Below, one piece after another: positions 16,571 through 25,061 of a DNA stretch of 64,000 nucleotides; the stretch's first letter is position 1, and each line of letters opens with the position of its first letter. The notes under the pieces are model-generated. The model was not told the DNA's origin. It ran no database searches and worked only from the letters and a program-made list of their open reading frames with translations. The stretch is from Bacillus sp. FJAT-49711 (GTDB taxonomy: Bacteria; Bacillota; Bacilli; Bacillales; Bacillaceae_C): assembly GCF_018343715.1 (NCBI RefSeq), contig NZ_JAGYPL010000004.1, positions 124,001 through 188,000 of the forward strand, given 5' to 3'. A program made the position numbers and the translations under genes.

Positions 16571-17803
16571 ATGACCAATTTTCAGGAAACACTTGAAAAG
16601 TATGCAGAATTAGCTGTAAAAGTAGGAGTAAATGTGCAAAAAGGTCAGACTCTTGCCGTTAATGCAGCGATTGATAATGCAGAATTTATTCGCTTAGTTG
16701 TAAAAAAAGCGTATGAAGCAGGAGCTAAAAACGTCGTTGTGAATTGGAACGATGATGTCGTTTCCAGACTTAAATATGATCTTGCTCCAGATGAAGCATT
16801 CACAGAATATCCAATTTGGCGTGCCCGTGAAGTGGAAGAACTAGCTGAAGCTGGCGCTGCCTTTATGTCTGTTGTTTCTTCTGGTCCTGATCTAATGAAA
16901 GGTGTAGATTCTTCAAGAATCGCAAATTTCCAAAAGGTTGCTGGCAAAGCAATGGAAAAATACCGCCAATACATACAATCGGATAAAGTTAGCTGGACTG
17001 TCATTGCTGCACCATCTAAAGATTGGGCTGCAAAAGTTTTCCCAGACGCTGCTCCTGAAGATCAAGTTGCGAAGTTATGGGATGCCATTTTTACAGCTAC
17101 TCGAGCAAATTTAGATCAACCAGTGGAAGTATGGAAAAAGCATGATGAAACTCTTCATGAAAAAGTAGACTACTTAAATAATAAGCGCTATAAAAAGCTT
17201 CATTATACGGCGCCAGGTACAGATTTAACCATTGAATTACCTGAAGGTCATCTATGGGCTGGGGCTGGCAGTATAAATGAAAAAGGTCATGAATTTATGG
17301 CGAATATGCCGACTGAAGAAGTATTTACGGTTCCCCATAAAGATGGCGTAAATGGATATGTTTCAAGTACAAAACCATTAAGCTATGCAGGGAACATTAT
17401 TGATGAATTCACCATTACATTTGAAAATGGCCGGATTGTCGATGTAAAAGCAAAAGAAGGCGAAGAAATTTTGAAACAGCTTGTTGAGACAGACGAAGGC
17501 TCCCACTATCTTGGAGAAGTTGCACTCGTCCCATTCAACTCACCAATTTCACAATCGAATATATTGTTCTATAATACATTATTCGATGAAAATGCTTCGA
17601 ACCACCTTGCAATTGGAAGCGCCTATGCCTTTTGTATAGAAGGCGGCAAGAAAATGTCTCAGGAAGAACTTGCAGAAAAAGGCTTAAACTCTAGTATCAC
17701 ACATGTCGATTTCATGATAGGATCAGCAGAAATGGATATCGATGGAATTACAGCTGAAGGTGCGGCCGAGCCTATTTTCCGAAATGGCGATTGGGCGTTT
17801 TAA
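16571..17803 (+). CDS. M29 family aminopeptidase (AmpS-like)
   Basis: A 410-residue cytosolic metallo-aminopeptidase, the normal length for AmpS/PepS of Gram-positives. It removes N-terminal residues from peptides using two metal ions. Conserved segments include LPEGHLWAGAGS near residue 225, NMPTEEVFTVPHKDGVNGYV near 250, the GSHYLGEVALVP block near 310, SNHLAIGSAYAFCIEGG near 350, and THVDFMIGSAEMDIDG near 377; these hold the Glu, His and Asp metal ligands of the family. The ATG at 16571 is chosen because AAAGGAG lies seven bases upstream; an in-frame ATG at 16490 overlaps the previous terminator. Confidence 0.93.
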   Translation: MTNFQETLEKYAELAVKVGVNVQKGQTLAVNAAIDNAEFIRLVVKKAYEAGAKNVVVNWNDDVVSRLKYDLAPDEAFTEYPIWRAREVEELAEAGAAFMSVVSSGPDLMKGVDSSRIANFQKVAGKAMEKYRQYIQSDKVSWTVIAAPSKDWAAKVFPDAAPEDQVAKLWDAIFTATRANLDQPVEVWKKHDETLHEKVDYLNNKRYKKLHYTAPGTDLTIELPEGHLWAGAGSINEKGHEFMANMPTEEVFTVPHKDGVNGYVSSTKPLSYAGNIIDEFTITFENGRIVDVKAKEGEEILKQLVETDEGSHYLGEVALVPFNSPISQSNILFYNTLFDENASNHLAIGSAYAFCIEGGKKMSQEELAEKGLNSSITHVDFMIGSAEMDIDGITAEGAAEPIFRNGDWAF

Positions 17804-17843
17804 TACAAAAATTGTAAGCTAAACATTATTATTTGAAAAAAAA

Positions 17844-17869
17844 GAGTCCGGAAAATAAATTCCGGGCTC
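17844..17869. terminator. Bidirectional terminator
   Basis: Ten-base stem GAGTCCGGAA/TTCCGGGCTC with A and T runs on both sides, between convergent genes. Confidence 0.85.
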
Positions 17870-17877
17870 GTTTATAT

Positions 17878-18153
17878 TTAATATTGAAGATCCGTTTCCC
17901 ATCCATTATTGTAAAAAGTTCGATTCGTTTCAACACCTGCTGCAGTTAAGTCATCCAATATGGTCGCTTCCCCTGCCATCTCTTCAAGTAGTTCTGCGTA
18001 ATATTCTTTTTTATCCCCATCCGTTTGTTCATAACCACTCGCTGTTTCATAAATGGCATCAAATTTTCCTTTGACGACAAGAGTGTTATTCCAGCGTTTA
18101 AAAAGAATGGATCCATCAGGATTACATCTAATTCTTCTCATTCCTTTATCCAT
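17878..18153 (-). CDS. Small hypothetical protein
   Basis: A 91-residue protein I do not recognise. It begins MDKGMRRIRCNPDGSILFKRW and ends TNRTFYNNGWETDLQY. It has no membrane segment or signal peptide and is slightly acidic. A GGAGGAG site about ten bases before the ATG, own reading direction and placement between terminators support a real gene. No partner gene. Confidence 0.65.
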   Translation of the reverse strand: MDKGMRRIRCNPDGSILFKRWNNTLVVKGKFDAIYETASGYEQTDGDKKEYYAELLEEMAGEATILDDLTAAGVETNRTFYNNGWETDLQY

Positions 18154-18355
18154 ATTGTAGTCACTCCTCCTCGAGAATGGTCATTTGTTGATGGACAAAC
18201 TAGGGCAGTTAAAAGCATTGAGGAACAAAGGATATAATTTACCGTTTTTAATATACCCTAATTTTTTCCTAATAAACCTTGTTTCGTCATTATGCTATTG
18301 TATCTCTGATCAGTGGTATACTAATAGTACAATCTTTCGTTAAGAGGTGAATGAG

Positions 18356-18877
18356 TTGGAGCAGACAGAAAAGAAAAGGATGAAAGATACGGTAACGATT
18401 AAGACAAGTCATGTTTTTCCTCCAGATGCCAATCATCTAGGGACATTATTCGGGGGGAAATTAATGGCATATATTGATGATGTAGCTTCGATTGCCGCCA
18501 TAAAATTCGCTCGTAATTTAGTCGTTACAGCGTCAACTGATTCTGTCGATTTTATAAAACCAATTCGAATTGGCGATGCGGTCACCCTAAAAGCAATGGT
18601 GACATGGACGGGTAGAAGTTCCATGGAGGTTTTCGTAAAAGTTACTTCTGAGCACTTATTAACTGGCGAAAAATCAATTGCCGCTCTATCTTTTTTAACA
18701 TTTATCGCTTTAGACGTTAATGGTAATCCAACTACCGTTCCACAAGTGATCCCAGAAACTGAAGAAGAGCAATGGCTGAATGAAACAGCAAAATCAAGGG
18801 CCGCACACCGGAAAGTACGTAAACAAGAAAGCAAGGATTTAGCAGCCTTCTTTTCAAATAATCTAAATAATGAATAA
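18356..18877 (+). CDS. ykhA: Acyl-CoA thioesterase, hotdog fold (YkhA-like)
   Basis: A 173-residue hotdog-fold thioesterase that hydrolyses acyl-CoA. The hallmark HVFPPDANHLGTLFGGKLMAY (with the catalytic Asn/Asp region and GG) is at residues 20-40. TASTDSVDFIKPIRIGD and SSMEVFVKV follow as in YkhA. The TTG at 18356 is chosen: AAGAGGTG ends seven bases before it, whereas the in-frame GTG at 18347 lies inside that ribosome site. It has its own terminator, so it seems monocistronic. Confidence 0.9.
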   Translation: MEQTEKKRMKDTVTIKTSHVFPPDANHLGTLFGGKLMAYIDDVASIAAIKFARNLVVTASTDSVDFIKPIRIGDAVTLKAMVTWTGRSSMEVFVKVTSEHLLTGEKSIAALSFLTFIALDVNGNPTTVPQVIPETEEEQWLNETAKSRAAHRKVRKQESKDLAAFFSNNLNNE

Positions 18878-18878
18878 G

Positions 18879-18903
18879 CAGCCGGAAGTCAGGCTGTTTT
18901 TTT
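18879..18903 (+). terminator. Terminator of ykhA-like gene
   Basis: Stem CAGCC/GGCTG, eight-base loop, seven Ts. Confidence 0.8.
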
Positions 18904-19127
18904 ATTTCGTTCATTACTATCCTTTACAGGAAAGTTAAGTTTTTATAACAGCAGCTAGTCCCCTATTTTCCCATCCCTATATATATCAACAGTTTACAAG
19001 CTTTTCTTTGTAACATTTTCGCAGTTTCCATTTTCTGTTACAAGCATTCCGTGAAAAAATTGTCTATACTTATGGAAAACTGTACATATTTGTATGCTTT
19101 TAAAATAGTAAAGGTATGGTGATGACC

Positions 19128-20135
19128 ATGTTTTCTAATTCAGAAATCGGAATCGACTTAGGTACTGCAAACGTACTTGTTTATACGAAAAACAAAGGTA
19201 TTATTTTAAACGAACCATCCGTTGTCGCGGTGAATACTGATACAAAACGAGTCTTAGCTGTTGGTGCAGAGGCAAAGAGCATGATAGGAAAAACACCTGG
19301 AAATATTGTAGCCGTTAGACCATTGCGCGACGGTGTTATAGCTGATTTTGATATTACGAGCCAGCTATTGAAGGAAGTAATGAAAAAAGCAGGGAAAAAT
19401 ATTGGTTTTGCATTAAGGAAACCAGATGTCGTCGTTTGTACACCATCAGGTGCCACTTCCGTTGAACGTAGAGCCATTCACGATGCAGTAAAAACATGTG
19501 GTGCGAAACACGTACATCTCATTGAAGAGCCGGTTGCAGCTGCTATCGGAGCTGACCTACCGGTAGAAGAGCCTGTAGCGAATGTTATTGTAGATATCGG
19601 TGGCGGAACTACAGAGGTAGCCATTATTTCATACGGTGGTGTAGTAACGTGTAATACAGTGCGCATCGGCGGAGATTTATTTGATGAAAATATTATCCAA
19701 CATATTCGAAAAAATTATAATTTGTTAATTGGAGAATATACAGCCGAACAAATTAAAATGGAAATTGGATATGCATTAATCGACCATCCTGAACGAAAAA
19801 TGGATGTCAGAGGTCGAGATCTTGTTACAGGTTTGCCAAAAACCGTCTCCCTCAGTTCCTATGAAATTCAAAATGCTTTAAGAGAATCATTGCTTCATAT
19901 ATTAGAAGCCATACGCGCAACACTAGAAAATTCACCTGCTGAGCTAAGCGGTGATATTGTGGATCGCGGCGTCGTTCTAACCGGAGGTGGCTCTCTGTTG
20001 AATGGTTTACAAGAATGGCTAAGCAACGAAATCATCGTTCCCGTCCACATTGCTCCAAACCCTCTTGAATCGGTTGCAATCGGAACAGGACGTTCACTGA
20101 AGTTTATTAATAAATTGCAGAAAGCTACTAAATAA
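19128..20135 (+). CDS. mreBH: Rod-shape determining actin homologue MreBH
   Basis: A 335-residue bacterial actin, the same length as B. subtilis MreBH. It polymerises under the membrane and directs cell-wall elongation and autolysin placement. Actin-type ATP motifs are [17 protein letters not shown] near residue 8, the phosphate-2 loop [14 protein letters not shown] near 155, and the adenosine loop [13 protein letters not shown] near 285. Overall it follows MreBH more closely than MreB or Mbl. It stands alone, not in mreBCD, as expected for mreBH. ATG at 19128 fits the family start; ATG at 19122 with AAAGG seven bases before it is an alternative. Confidence 0.92.
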   Translation: MFSNSEIGIDLGTANVLVYTKNKGIILNEPSVVAVNTDTKRVLAVGAEAKSMIGKTPGNIVAVRPLRDGVIADFDITSQLLKEVMKKAGKNIGFALRKPDVVVCTPSGATSVERRAIHDAVKTCGAKHVHLIEEPVAAAIGADLPVEEPVANVIVDIGGGTTEVAIISYGGVVTCNTVRIGGDLFDENIIQHIRKNYNLLIGEYTAEQIKMEIGYALIDHPERKMDVRGRDLVTGLPKTVSLSSYEIQNALRESLLHILEAIRATLENSPAELSGDIVDRGVVLTGGGSLLNGLQEWLSNEIIVPVHIAPNPLESVAIGTGRSLKFINKLQKATK

Positions 20136-20143
20136 TTTTTGTA

Positions 20144-20177
20144 AAGCCTCTGGGTTGAAGATTGGCTCAGGGGTTTT
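20144..20177 (+). terminator. Terminator of mreBH
   Basis: Stem AAGCCTCTG/CAGGGGTTT (with wobble pairs) and a short T run, just after the stop. Confidence 0.65.
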
Positions 20178-20284
20178 ACCTTTGTTCTTTTGCGTTTCAG
20201 AGAGGCCTTAAAAAGAAAAATGATTCTTATAAGACGAAAACTTATCCTCTTTCTATTTTCATTCCAATTCAATAACATGTGCAC

Positions 20285-20331
20285 AAAAAAATACTGACCC
20301 GATTAAAAACTAATCAGGACAGTATTTTTTA
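20285..20331. terminator. Strong bidirectional terminator after floT
   Basis: Fifteen-base stem (20291-20305 with 20311-20325, two mismatches), five-base loop, six As before and six Ts after. Confidence 0.9.
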
Positions 20332-20346
20332 AAAACGGCGCTTCTC

Positions 20347-21885
20347 TTAAACTAGTTCGCTTTCTTTCTCTTCTTCCTTTTTACCTTCACGCATTTCGTA
20401 TGCTAACGCGTCAATGCTTTCACGAACATTATGTTTTCCGGATAAGTTTTCAAGCAACTCTCTAACATCAATTCCAGAAGATGCTTTCAAAGTTTCTTGC
20501 ATTGTCGCCATTAAATTCGTCGCATATCCAGTCACTTTATTGGCGCCGCCTTCACCATTACTTCCTGTATCGACGACAGTGATCTTATCAATATTGCCAA
20601 GTGGAGCGGCAACTTGCTTCGCATATTCAGGAAGCATTTTTAAGACCATATCGAGTACGGCTGCTTGACCGAACTTTTCGAAGGCTTCTGCTACTTTTTG
20701 CTTCGCTTCCGCCTCTGCGAGACCTTTCAAGCGAATAACTTCCGCTTCAGATACCCCTTGCGCGCGCTGTGCCTCAGCTTTCGCGACCCCATCAAGGCGT
20801 ACGCGCTCTGCGTCAGCTTTTGCCGTTGCTTCTACACGATATTGATGCGCATCCGCTTCAGCCATTTGCTTCACTTTTTCTGCCGTTGCAGCCTGTTCTA
20901 CAGAGTAACGATCGGCATCCGCCTTTTTCTTAACTTCTGCATCATATTGTAATTCACGACGCTTAATTTCTCTTTCTTCAAGCTCAATTTGCTTTTGACG
21001 TTCAATGATTTTAATTTGCATTTCGTGTTCAGTAACTTCCTGTTTAGCACGTGCCGTTTCTAGATCATACGCTTGGTCTGCGCTCGCACGGGCAATATCT
21101 TGCTCACGGCGATATTCTGCCATTTTCAATTGATTTACTTTTTCAGCTTCTGCAATTTCTGTTGCACGCTCAAGCTCAGCTTTTTTAGCTTCTTTTGCAG
21201 CTTCCGCACGCTTAATGCGAGTTTCCTTATCCGCTTCAGCTGTAGCAATATCTGCATCGCGTTTAACTTGTGCAATACGTGGTTTACCTAGAGAGTCAAG
21301 ATAACCATTTTTATCACGAACTTCTTTAATTGTGAAAGATACTATGATTAAGCCCATTTTTGCAAGATCTTGTGACGCAACTCGTTGAACCTCTTGAGAA
21401 AATTTATCACGGTTCTTATAAATTTCTTCGACGGTCATGGAACCTAGGATAGAACGCAAATGTCCTTCCAAAACTTCCTTCGCCTCATTTTCCCGATCAT
21501 CCTTTGTTTTACCAAGGAATTGTTCTGCTGCAGTTGCAATCTCACCAATCGATCCGCCAATCTTAATGATTGCTGTCCCATCTGCCATGACTGGAACACC
21601 TTGCTCCGTATAAACTTCAGGAGTTGTTACCTCAAGCTTACTTGATAATAAGCTAAGTGGTTGTGCTTGTTGGAAAACAGGCAATACAAACGTACCACCG
21701 CCACGGATAATTTTTATTTTATTTCCCGCTTCATCTACGTGAACATTTTTCCCACCTAAATAACTACCCGTTACAATCAAAGCTTCATCTGGGCCAGCAG
21801 TTCTATATTTCGTTACAAATACTCCAAGTAACGCGATAAGTATAAAAACTGCAATACCTATTACAATCAATATTTCAGTTGTCAT
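20347..21885 (-). CDS. floT: Flotillin-like protein FloT
   Basis: A 512-residue membrane scaffold of bacterial lipid microdomains. One N-terminal hairpin helix (residues 4-25) anchors it. The SPFH/PHB domain runs to about residue 200. A long Ala/Glu/Lys coiled-coil flotillin domain (about 200-400) with repeated AEA and EAEAK patterns follows. The tail is acidic. It lies 12 bases behind the NfeD gene and is co-transcribed with it, as in the yuaF-floT operon of B. subtilis, where SigW controls it under envelope stress. A strong terminator closes the operon. Confidence 0.95.
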   Translation of the reverse strand: MTTEILIVIGIAVFILIALLGVFVTKYRTAGPDEALIVTGSYLGGKNVHVDEAGNKIKIIRGGGTFVLPVFQQAQPLSLLSSKLEVTTPEVYTEQGVPVMADGTAIIKIGGSIGEIATAAEQFLGKTKDDRENEAKEVLEGHLRSILGSMTVEEIYKNRDKFSQEVQRVASQDLAKMGLIIVSFTIKEVRDKNGYLDSLGKPRIAQVKRDADIATAEADKETRIKRAEAAKEAKKAELERATEIAEAEKVNQLKMAEYRREQDIARASADQAYDLETARAKQEVTEHEMQIKIIERQKQIELEEREIKRRELQYDAEVKKKADADRYSVEQAATAEKVKQMAEADAHQYRVEATAKADAERVRLDGVAKAEAQRAQGVSEAEVIRLKGLAEAEAKQKVAEAFEKFGQAAVLDMVLKMLPEYAKQVAAPLGNIDKITVVDTGSNGEGGANKVTGYATNLMATMQETLKASSGIDVRELLENLSGKHNVRESIDALAYEMREGKKEEEKESELV

Positions 21886-21897
21886 CCATCTTCCCCC

Positions 21898-22428
21898 TTA
21901 TTTAAAATTTTGTTTATATGGTACTACATATAAAACTCCATTTCTCACTTCAATGACAAGTACTTCGGATCCTTCCGGTATTGGGGTATCTTCAAAACTT
22001 GCCGCAGGTTTTGATATCATTCCGCTATAGCTCTCGATCACGACTTCACCAAATCCCTGCTGTGGGATAGAGATAATCGCTTTCCCCACTCGCCCTTCCA
22101 GTGATTTTTCTGTATAGCTGAGCGATTGCTCCGCGGATTTCATTGGAACGAGTACAAATACATTCAAAAGAATATCTAGAAGAACAGACACAAAAGCTGC
22201 TATCGCGATAATGAGAAAGCTATTAAGTTCAGTAGCTTTTTCTAAAATAAATCCCCCTGCAGAAAAAAAAGTTATAAAGGCCAATATTAACACAGGGTTT
22301 AAAAAGTCAGTTGCTTCTCCTAGTCCTTCCAATACATCCCCAAAAAATAAATACAAAATAGTTAAACTTCCAGAAACAATAAGTAAAATAAGATAGATCG
22401 TTTCAATCGGCATGCCAAACAATGTCAT
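21898..22428 (-). CDS. yuaF: NfeD family membrane protein, YuaF-like
   Basis: A 176-residue flotillin partner. Four hydrophobic helices occupy residues 8-105. A C-terminal OB-fold domain (about 110-175) contains GRVGKAIISIPQQGFGEVVIES and EGSEVLVIEVRNGVLYVVP. This is the short NfeD1b type without a protease domain. The ATG at 22428 is preferred because AAAGGG lies nine bases upstream; ATG at 22437 abuts that site. It is the first gene of the floT operon. Confidence 0.9.
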   Translation of the reverse strand: MTLFGMPIETIYLILLIVSGSLTILYLFFGDVLEGLGEATDFLNPVLILAFITFFSAGGFILEKATELNSFLIIAIAAFVSVLLDILLNVFVLVPMKSAEQSLSYTEKSLEGRVGKAIISIPQQGFGEVVIESYSGMISKPAASFEDTPIPEGSEVLVIEVRNGVLYVVPYKQNFK

Positions 22429-22503
22429 CGCCATCATCCCTTTACATTGTTTTATTTTCTAACAATGCGAGTAAGCCTTCACCTGCCTCCCTACATACTC
22501 TAA

Positions 22504-22530
22504 TACGCTTTTCATGAACATAAAGTTTCA
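22504..22530 (-). promoter_or_regulatory. SigW-type promoter of the yuaF-floT operon
   Basis: On the minus strand TGAAAC (22530-22525) is followed after 17 bases by CGTA (22507-22504). This is the ECF/SigW pattern. The homologous operon is SigW-dependent in B. subtilis. Spacing is one base longer than the consensus 16. Confidence 0.65.
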
Positions 22531-22609
22531 TATTTTTAAAAAGTTTTCAGAAGTTATTGCTTTTTTGTTTCCGTATATTTCGGTAAAATAAAAAAAAGGA
22601 GCTGAGAAA

Positions 22610-23173
22610 ATGACATTACTATCGGAAATTCTTGATTATAATAAGACTTTTATCGATGAAAAATTATATGAGGCATATACAACTACTAAATTCCCTGATA
22701 AAAGACTTGTTATTTTAACATGTATGGACACACGTCTAATTGAGCTTTTACATAAAGCAATGAATATGAAAAATGGCGATGTAAAAGTTGTTAAAAATGC
22801 AGGTGCTATACTTACACATCCATTTGGAAGTATTATGCGCAGCTTACTAATCGCGGTTTATGAATTGCAGGCTGATGAAGTGTACGTTATCGGACACCAT
22901 GACTGTGGAATGAGCTTGCTGAATGGTGAGCAAATGTTGGATAAAATGACGAAACGTGGAATACCTAACGAAACGTTGGATATTATTAATAATTCAGGAA
23001 TTGACCTGAACCAATGGCTCCAAGGTTTTGACAGTGTTGAGGAAAGTGTTGCGCACAGTGTTGATATGATCCGCAATCACCCGCTGATGGCAAATGATGT
23101 TCCAGTACACGGATTAGTTATTGATCCTGAGACTGGTAAACTGGATCTTGTAATCGATGGATATAAACGGTAA
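22610..23173 (+). CDS. ytiB: Beta-class carbonic anhydrase, YtiB-like
   Basis: A 187-residue beta-carbonic anhydrase that interconverts CO2 and bicarbonate. Zinc ligands are visible: Cys and the catalytic Asp-Arg pair in LTCMDTRL near residue 38, then His and Cys in IGHHDCGMS near 95. Length equals YtiB. It has a GGAGCTGAG site upstream and a terminator downstream and stands alone, convergent with the two tiny genes that follow. Confidence 0.92.
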   Translation: MTLLSEILDYNKTFIDEKLYEAYTTTKFPDKRLVILTCMDTRLIELLHKAMNMKNGDVKVVKNAGAILTHPFGSIMRSLLIAVYELQADEVYVIGHHDCGMSLLNGEQMLDKMTKRGIPNETLDIINNSGIDLNQWLQGFDSVEESVAHSVDMIRNHPLMANDVPVHGLVIDPETGKLDLVIDGYKR

Positions 23174-23182
23174 ATCACAAAT

Positions 23183-23213
23183 GGTGGAGTCCTTATTCGG
23201 CTCCACCTTTTTG
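23183..23213. terminator. Terminator shared by ytiB and the small gene at 23193
   Basis: Stem GGTGGAG/CTCCACC with an 11-base loop and five Ts. The stop codon of the minus-strand small gene lies in the loop. Confidence 0.8.
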
Positions 23214-23345
23214 ATTTTCTTTAGTTTTCTTTTTATTCTCTTCATTTTTTTTGCCTGCTTGGAGTTCATAAAATTTAACGGCATTTATGTCTCCTAATTC
23301 CATACCAAATTCTTCATTTTGATTGCTTTGTTGTTTTTTATTCAT
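23193..23345 (-). CDS. 50-residue hydrophilic protein, possible gamma-type SASP-like
   Basis: Translating the minus strand gives a 50-residue protein rich in Asn, Gln, Lys and Glu. It contains QSNQNEEFGMELGDINAVK, which loosely recalls the EFxTEFASETNAQ repeat of gamma-type small acid-soluble spore proteins. Its ATG overlaps the stop of the preceding 55-residue gene by eight bases, so the pair is translationally coupled. The stop lies inside the ytiB terminator. Assignment as a spore protein is inference from composition and partner. Confidence 0.55.
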   Translation of the reverse strand: MNKKQQSNQNEEFGMELGDINAVKFYELQAGKKNEENKKKTKENQKGGAE

Positions 23346-23505
23346 GCCCTTTTCCTTTTCTGCCAATTTTCGAATTACGATTGGCGCCTTTCATCGGATC
23401 TTCACCCGCAGCAAATTCAGCAGTATAATCCGATTCTTCGATATTTTTCTTAGGTGTTTTAGCATATTTTTCAACAGCATTTCTTGCCGCTTTGCGCTTC
23501 ACCAT
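23338..23505 (-). CDS. 55-residue basic protein, SspO/YfhD-like spore-type
   Basis: A 55-residue basic protein starting MVKRKAARNAVEKYAKTPKK, with ESDYTAEFAAGEDP in the middle and GRKGKGHE at the end. The MVKRKA start and the YxxEFA core resemble small acid-soluble spore protein O; the TPKK...EFA pattern also resembles YfhD. Such proteins are made in the forespore. GGGGAG lies upstream; an ATG at 23508 would add one Met. It is coupled to the 50-residue gene by an eight-base overlap. Family assignment is tentative. Confidence 0.6.
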   Translation of the reverse strand: MVKRKAARNAVEKYAKTPKKNIEESDYTAEFAAGEDPMKGANRNSKIGRKGKGHE

Positions 23506-23659
23506 CATTCATCACTCCCCATTTTTGTTCAATCAACAATAGTTTCCTCAGAATCTACGATTTTATCCATATAAAAAAGAAATTTTAACCATTTTTTCAT
23601 TTCAAAATGGGAAAATCGATTTATAATAGAACAAGCGAAAAGTTTAGGGAGGAAAGACG

Positions 23660-24808
23660 TTGAAACGTAGAATAGGAATATTAGGAATCGTAGCTGCTTT
23701 ATTTATTTCTCTGTTTTTTGCTCAAAATATGACAGAGGCTGCTTCAAAGGATTTAGTTGTTCATTTCATTGATGTTGGACAAGGAGATTCAATATTCATC
23801 AAAACGCCTCAAGGAGAAAACATTCTCATCGACGCTGGAAATCGTGCAAAGGGACATGATGTTGTTGCCTATTTGAAAAAACAAAAAGTCAAAACCATCA
23901 ATTATATAATCGCGACTCATCCAGATGCGGATCATATCGGCGGCTTGGATGAAGTCATAAATGCCTTTAAAGTCGATCATATTTACGCTCCAAAGGTTAC
24001 GCATACAACTCAGGCATATAAAGATTTCTTAAATGCTGTTAAGAAAAAGAAGTACAAAATAAAAACAGCTGCTTCAGGAGTTAAGTTACCTTTAAAGGAT
24101 AAAACCGTGAAAGCATCCTTTCTTGCTCCAGTGAAAAGTTACGCGAAAACTGATTTAAATAATTGGAGTGCCGTTCTACACGTAAAATACAATAAAAATA
24201 CATTCTTATTTACAGGGGATATCGAATCAAAAGCCGAAAAGGATTTGATTTCCAAAAAATTATTATCTAAAGTAGATGTATTGAAGGTTAGTCATCATGG
24301 TGCCAAGGAAGCGACGACGAGCGAATTTTTAAAAATTGTAAAACCTAAATATGCTGTGATCAGCGTCGGTAAAGGAAATAGATATAAGCATCCTACTTCT
24401 GAAACATTAAAAAGGCTCTCAGCAGTAAAAGCAAATATTTATCGTACAGACTTGTCACGTACCATTACAGCTACATCTAATGGAAATACAATAAAAATCA
24501 GTGCAAAGCCAACTCAAATAAAAGCACCTGTAACAAATCCAAGCTACAAACTATCGGCCAGCTTAGATAATAAAACACCGAAGCAATATTCTACGATCAA
24601 TTTAACGGTTAATGGACTTCCAAAGGGATCGAAATATACAGCTATTTTTAATTACAAAAGTACAAAAACGACTTATTACGGCAAAACAGGAGAAAAGCTT
24701 CCCGTTAAAATAAGTCGTGCTGCAAAAGGGTTTACCGTAAAGATAGATATTTCCTCATCATATAAAGGAAAAACATATAAAACGCAAACTTCATTTACTC
24801 CGAAATAA
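23660..24808 (+). CDS. Secreted ComEC/Rec2-type metallo-beta-lactamase-fold hydrolase
   Basis: A 382-residue protein with a Sec signal peptide (residues 1-28, ending TEAAS) and no lipobox. Residues about 32-285 are an MBL-fold domain of the ComEC C-terminal type: VHFIDVGQGDSIFI, the metal motif ATHPDADHIGG near 92, LFTGDIE near 193, and VLKVSHHGAKEATTSEFL near 218. The last 100 residues form a beta-rich Lys/Thr domain of unknown function, perhaps cell-wall binding. A role in extracellular nucleic acid or phosphodiester hydrolysis is plausible. Starts with TTG after GGGAGGAAAGA. A DUF3006 gene follows closely, a common pairing. Confidence 0.85.
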   Translation: MKRRIGILGIVAALFISLFFAQNMTEAASKDLVVHFIDVGQGDSIFIKTPQGENILIDAGNRAKGHDVVAYLKKQKVKTINYIIATHPDADHIGGLDEVINAFKVDHIYAPKVTHTTQAYKDFLNAVKKKKYKIKTAASGVKLPLKDKTVKASFLAPVKSYAKTDLNNWSAVLHVKYNKNTFLFTGDIESKAEKDLISKKLLSKVDVLKVSHHGAKEATTSEFLKIVKPKYAVISVGKGNRYKHPTSETLKRLSAVKANIYRTDLSRTITATSNGNTIKISAKPTQIKAPVTNPSYKLSASLDNKTPKQYSTINLTVNGLPKGSKYTAIFNYKSTKTTYYGKTGEKLPVKISRAAKGFTVKIDISSSYKGKTYKTQTSFTPK

Positions 24809-24821
24809 GGAAGTGAACAAA

Positions 24822-25034
24822 ATGCGCGGAATCATTGATCGATTTGAAGGAGATTGGGTTGTAGTAGAAATCGAGGGAGAAACAATGGATTTCAAAAGAT
24901 CCATTTTTCCGAAGGAAGCGGCAGCGGGTGATGTAGTGGATATGAATGGTGACAAGGTTAGGATTCTTAAAGCTGAGACCGATAAACTCCGAAAAGAAAT
25001 TGAGGAGCTCATGGATGAAGTTTGGGATGATTAA
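24822..25034 (+). CDS. DUF3006 protein
   Basis: A 70-residue protein, MRGIIDRFEGDWVVVEIEGE onward, with a beta-barrel-like first half and a helical acidic tail. This matches the DUF3006 pattern (IDRxE...vveie). The ATG at 24822 is chosen since AAGGAAG lies eight bases before it; the in-frame GTG at 24813 is part of that site. It lies 13 bases after the MBL gene and is very likely co-transcribed. Function unknown; it often accompanies secreted ComEC-like MBL proteins. Confidence 0.8.
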   Translation: MRGIIDRFEGDWVVVEIEGETMDFKRSIFPKEAAAGDVVDMNGDKVRILKAETDKLRKEIEELMDEVWDD

Positions 25035-25061
25035 CAGAACGGATTAAAAGGAGATTCTAAC

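Noticed and set aside
19000-19115. SigI promoter of mreBH
   Set aside because: mreBH is SigI-controlled in B. subtilis, but no ACCCCC...CGAA pair with proper spacing could be found.
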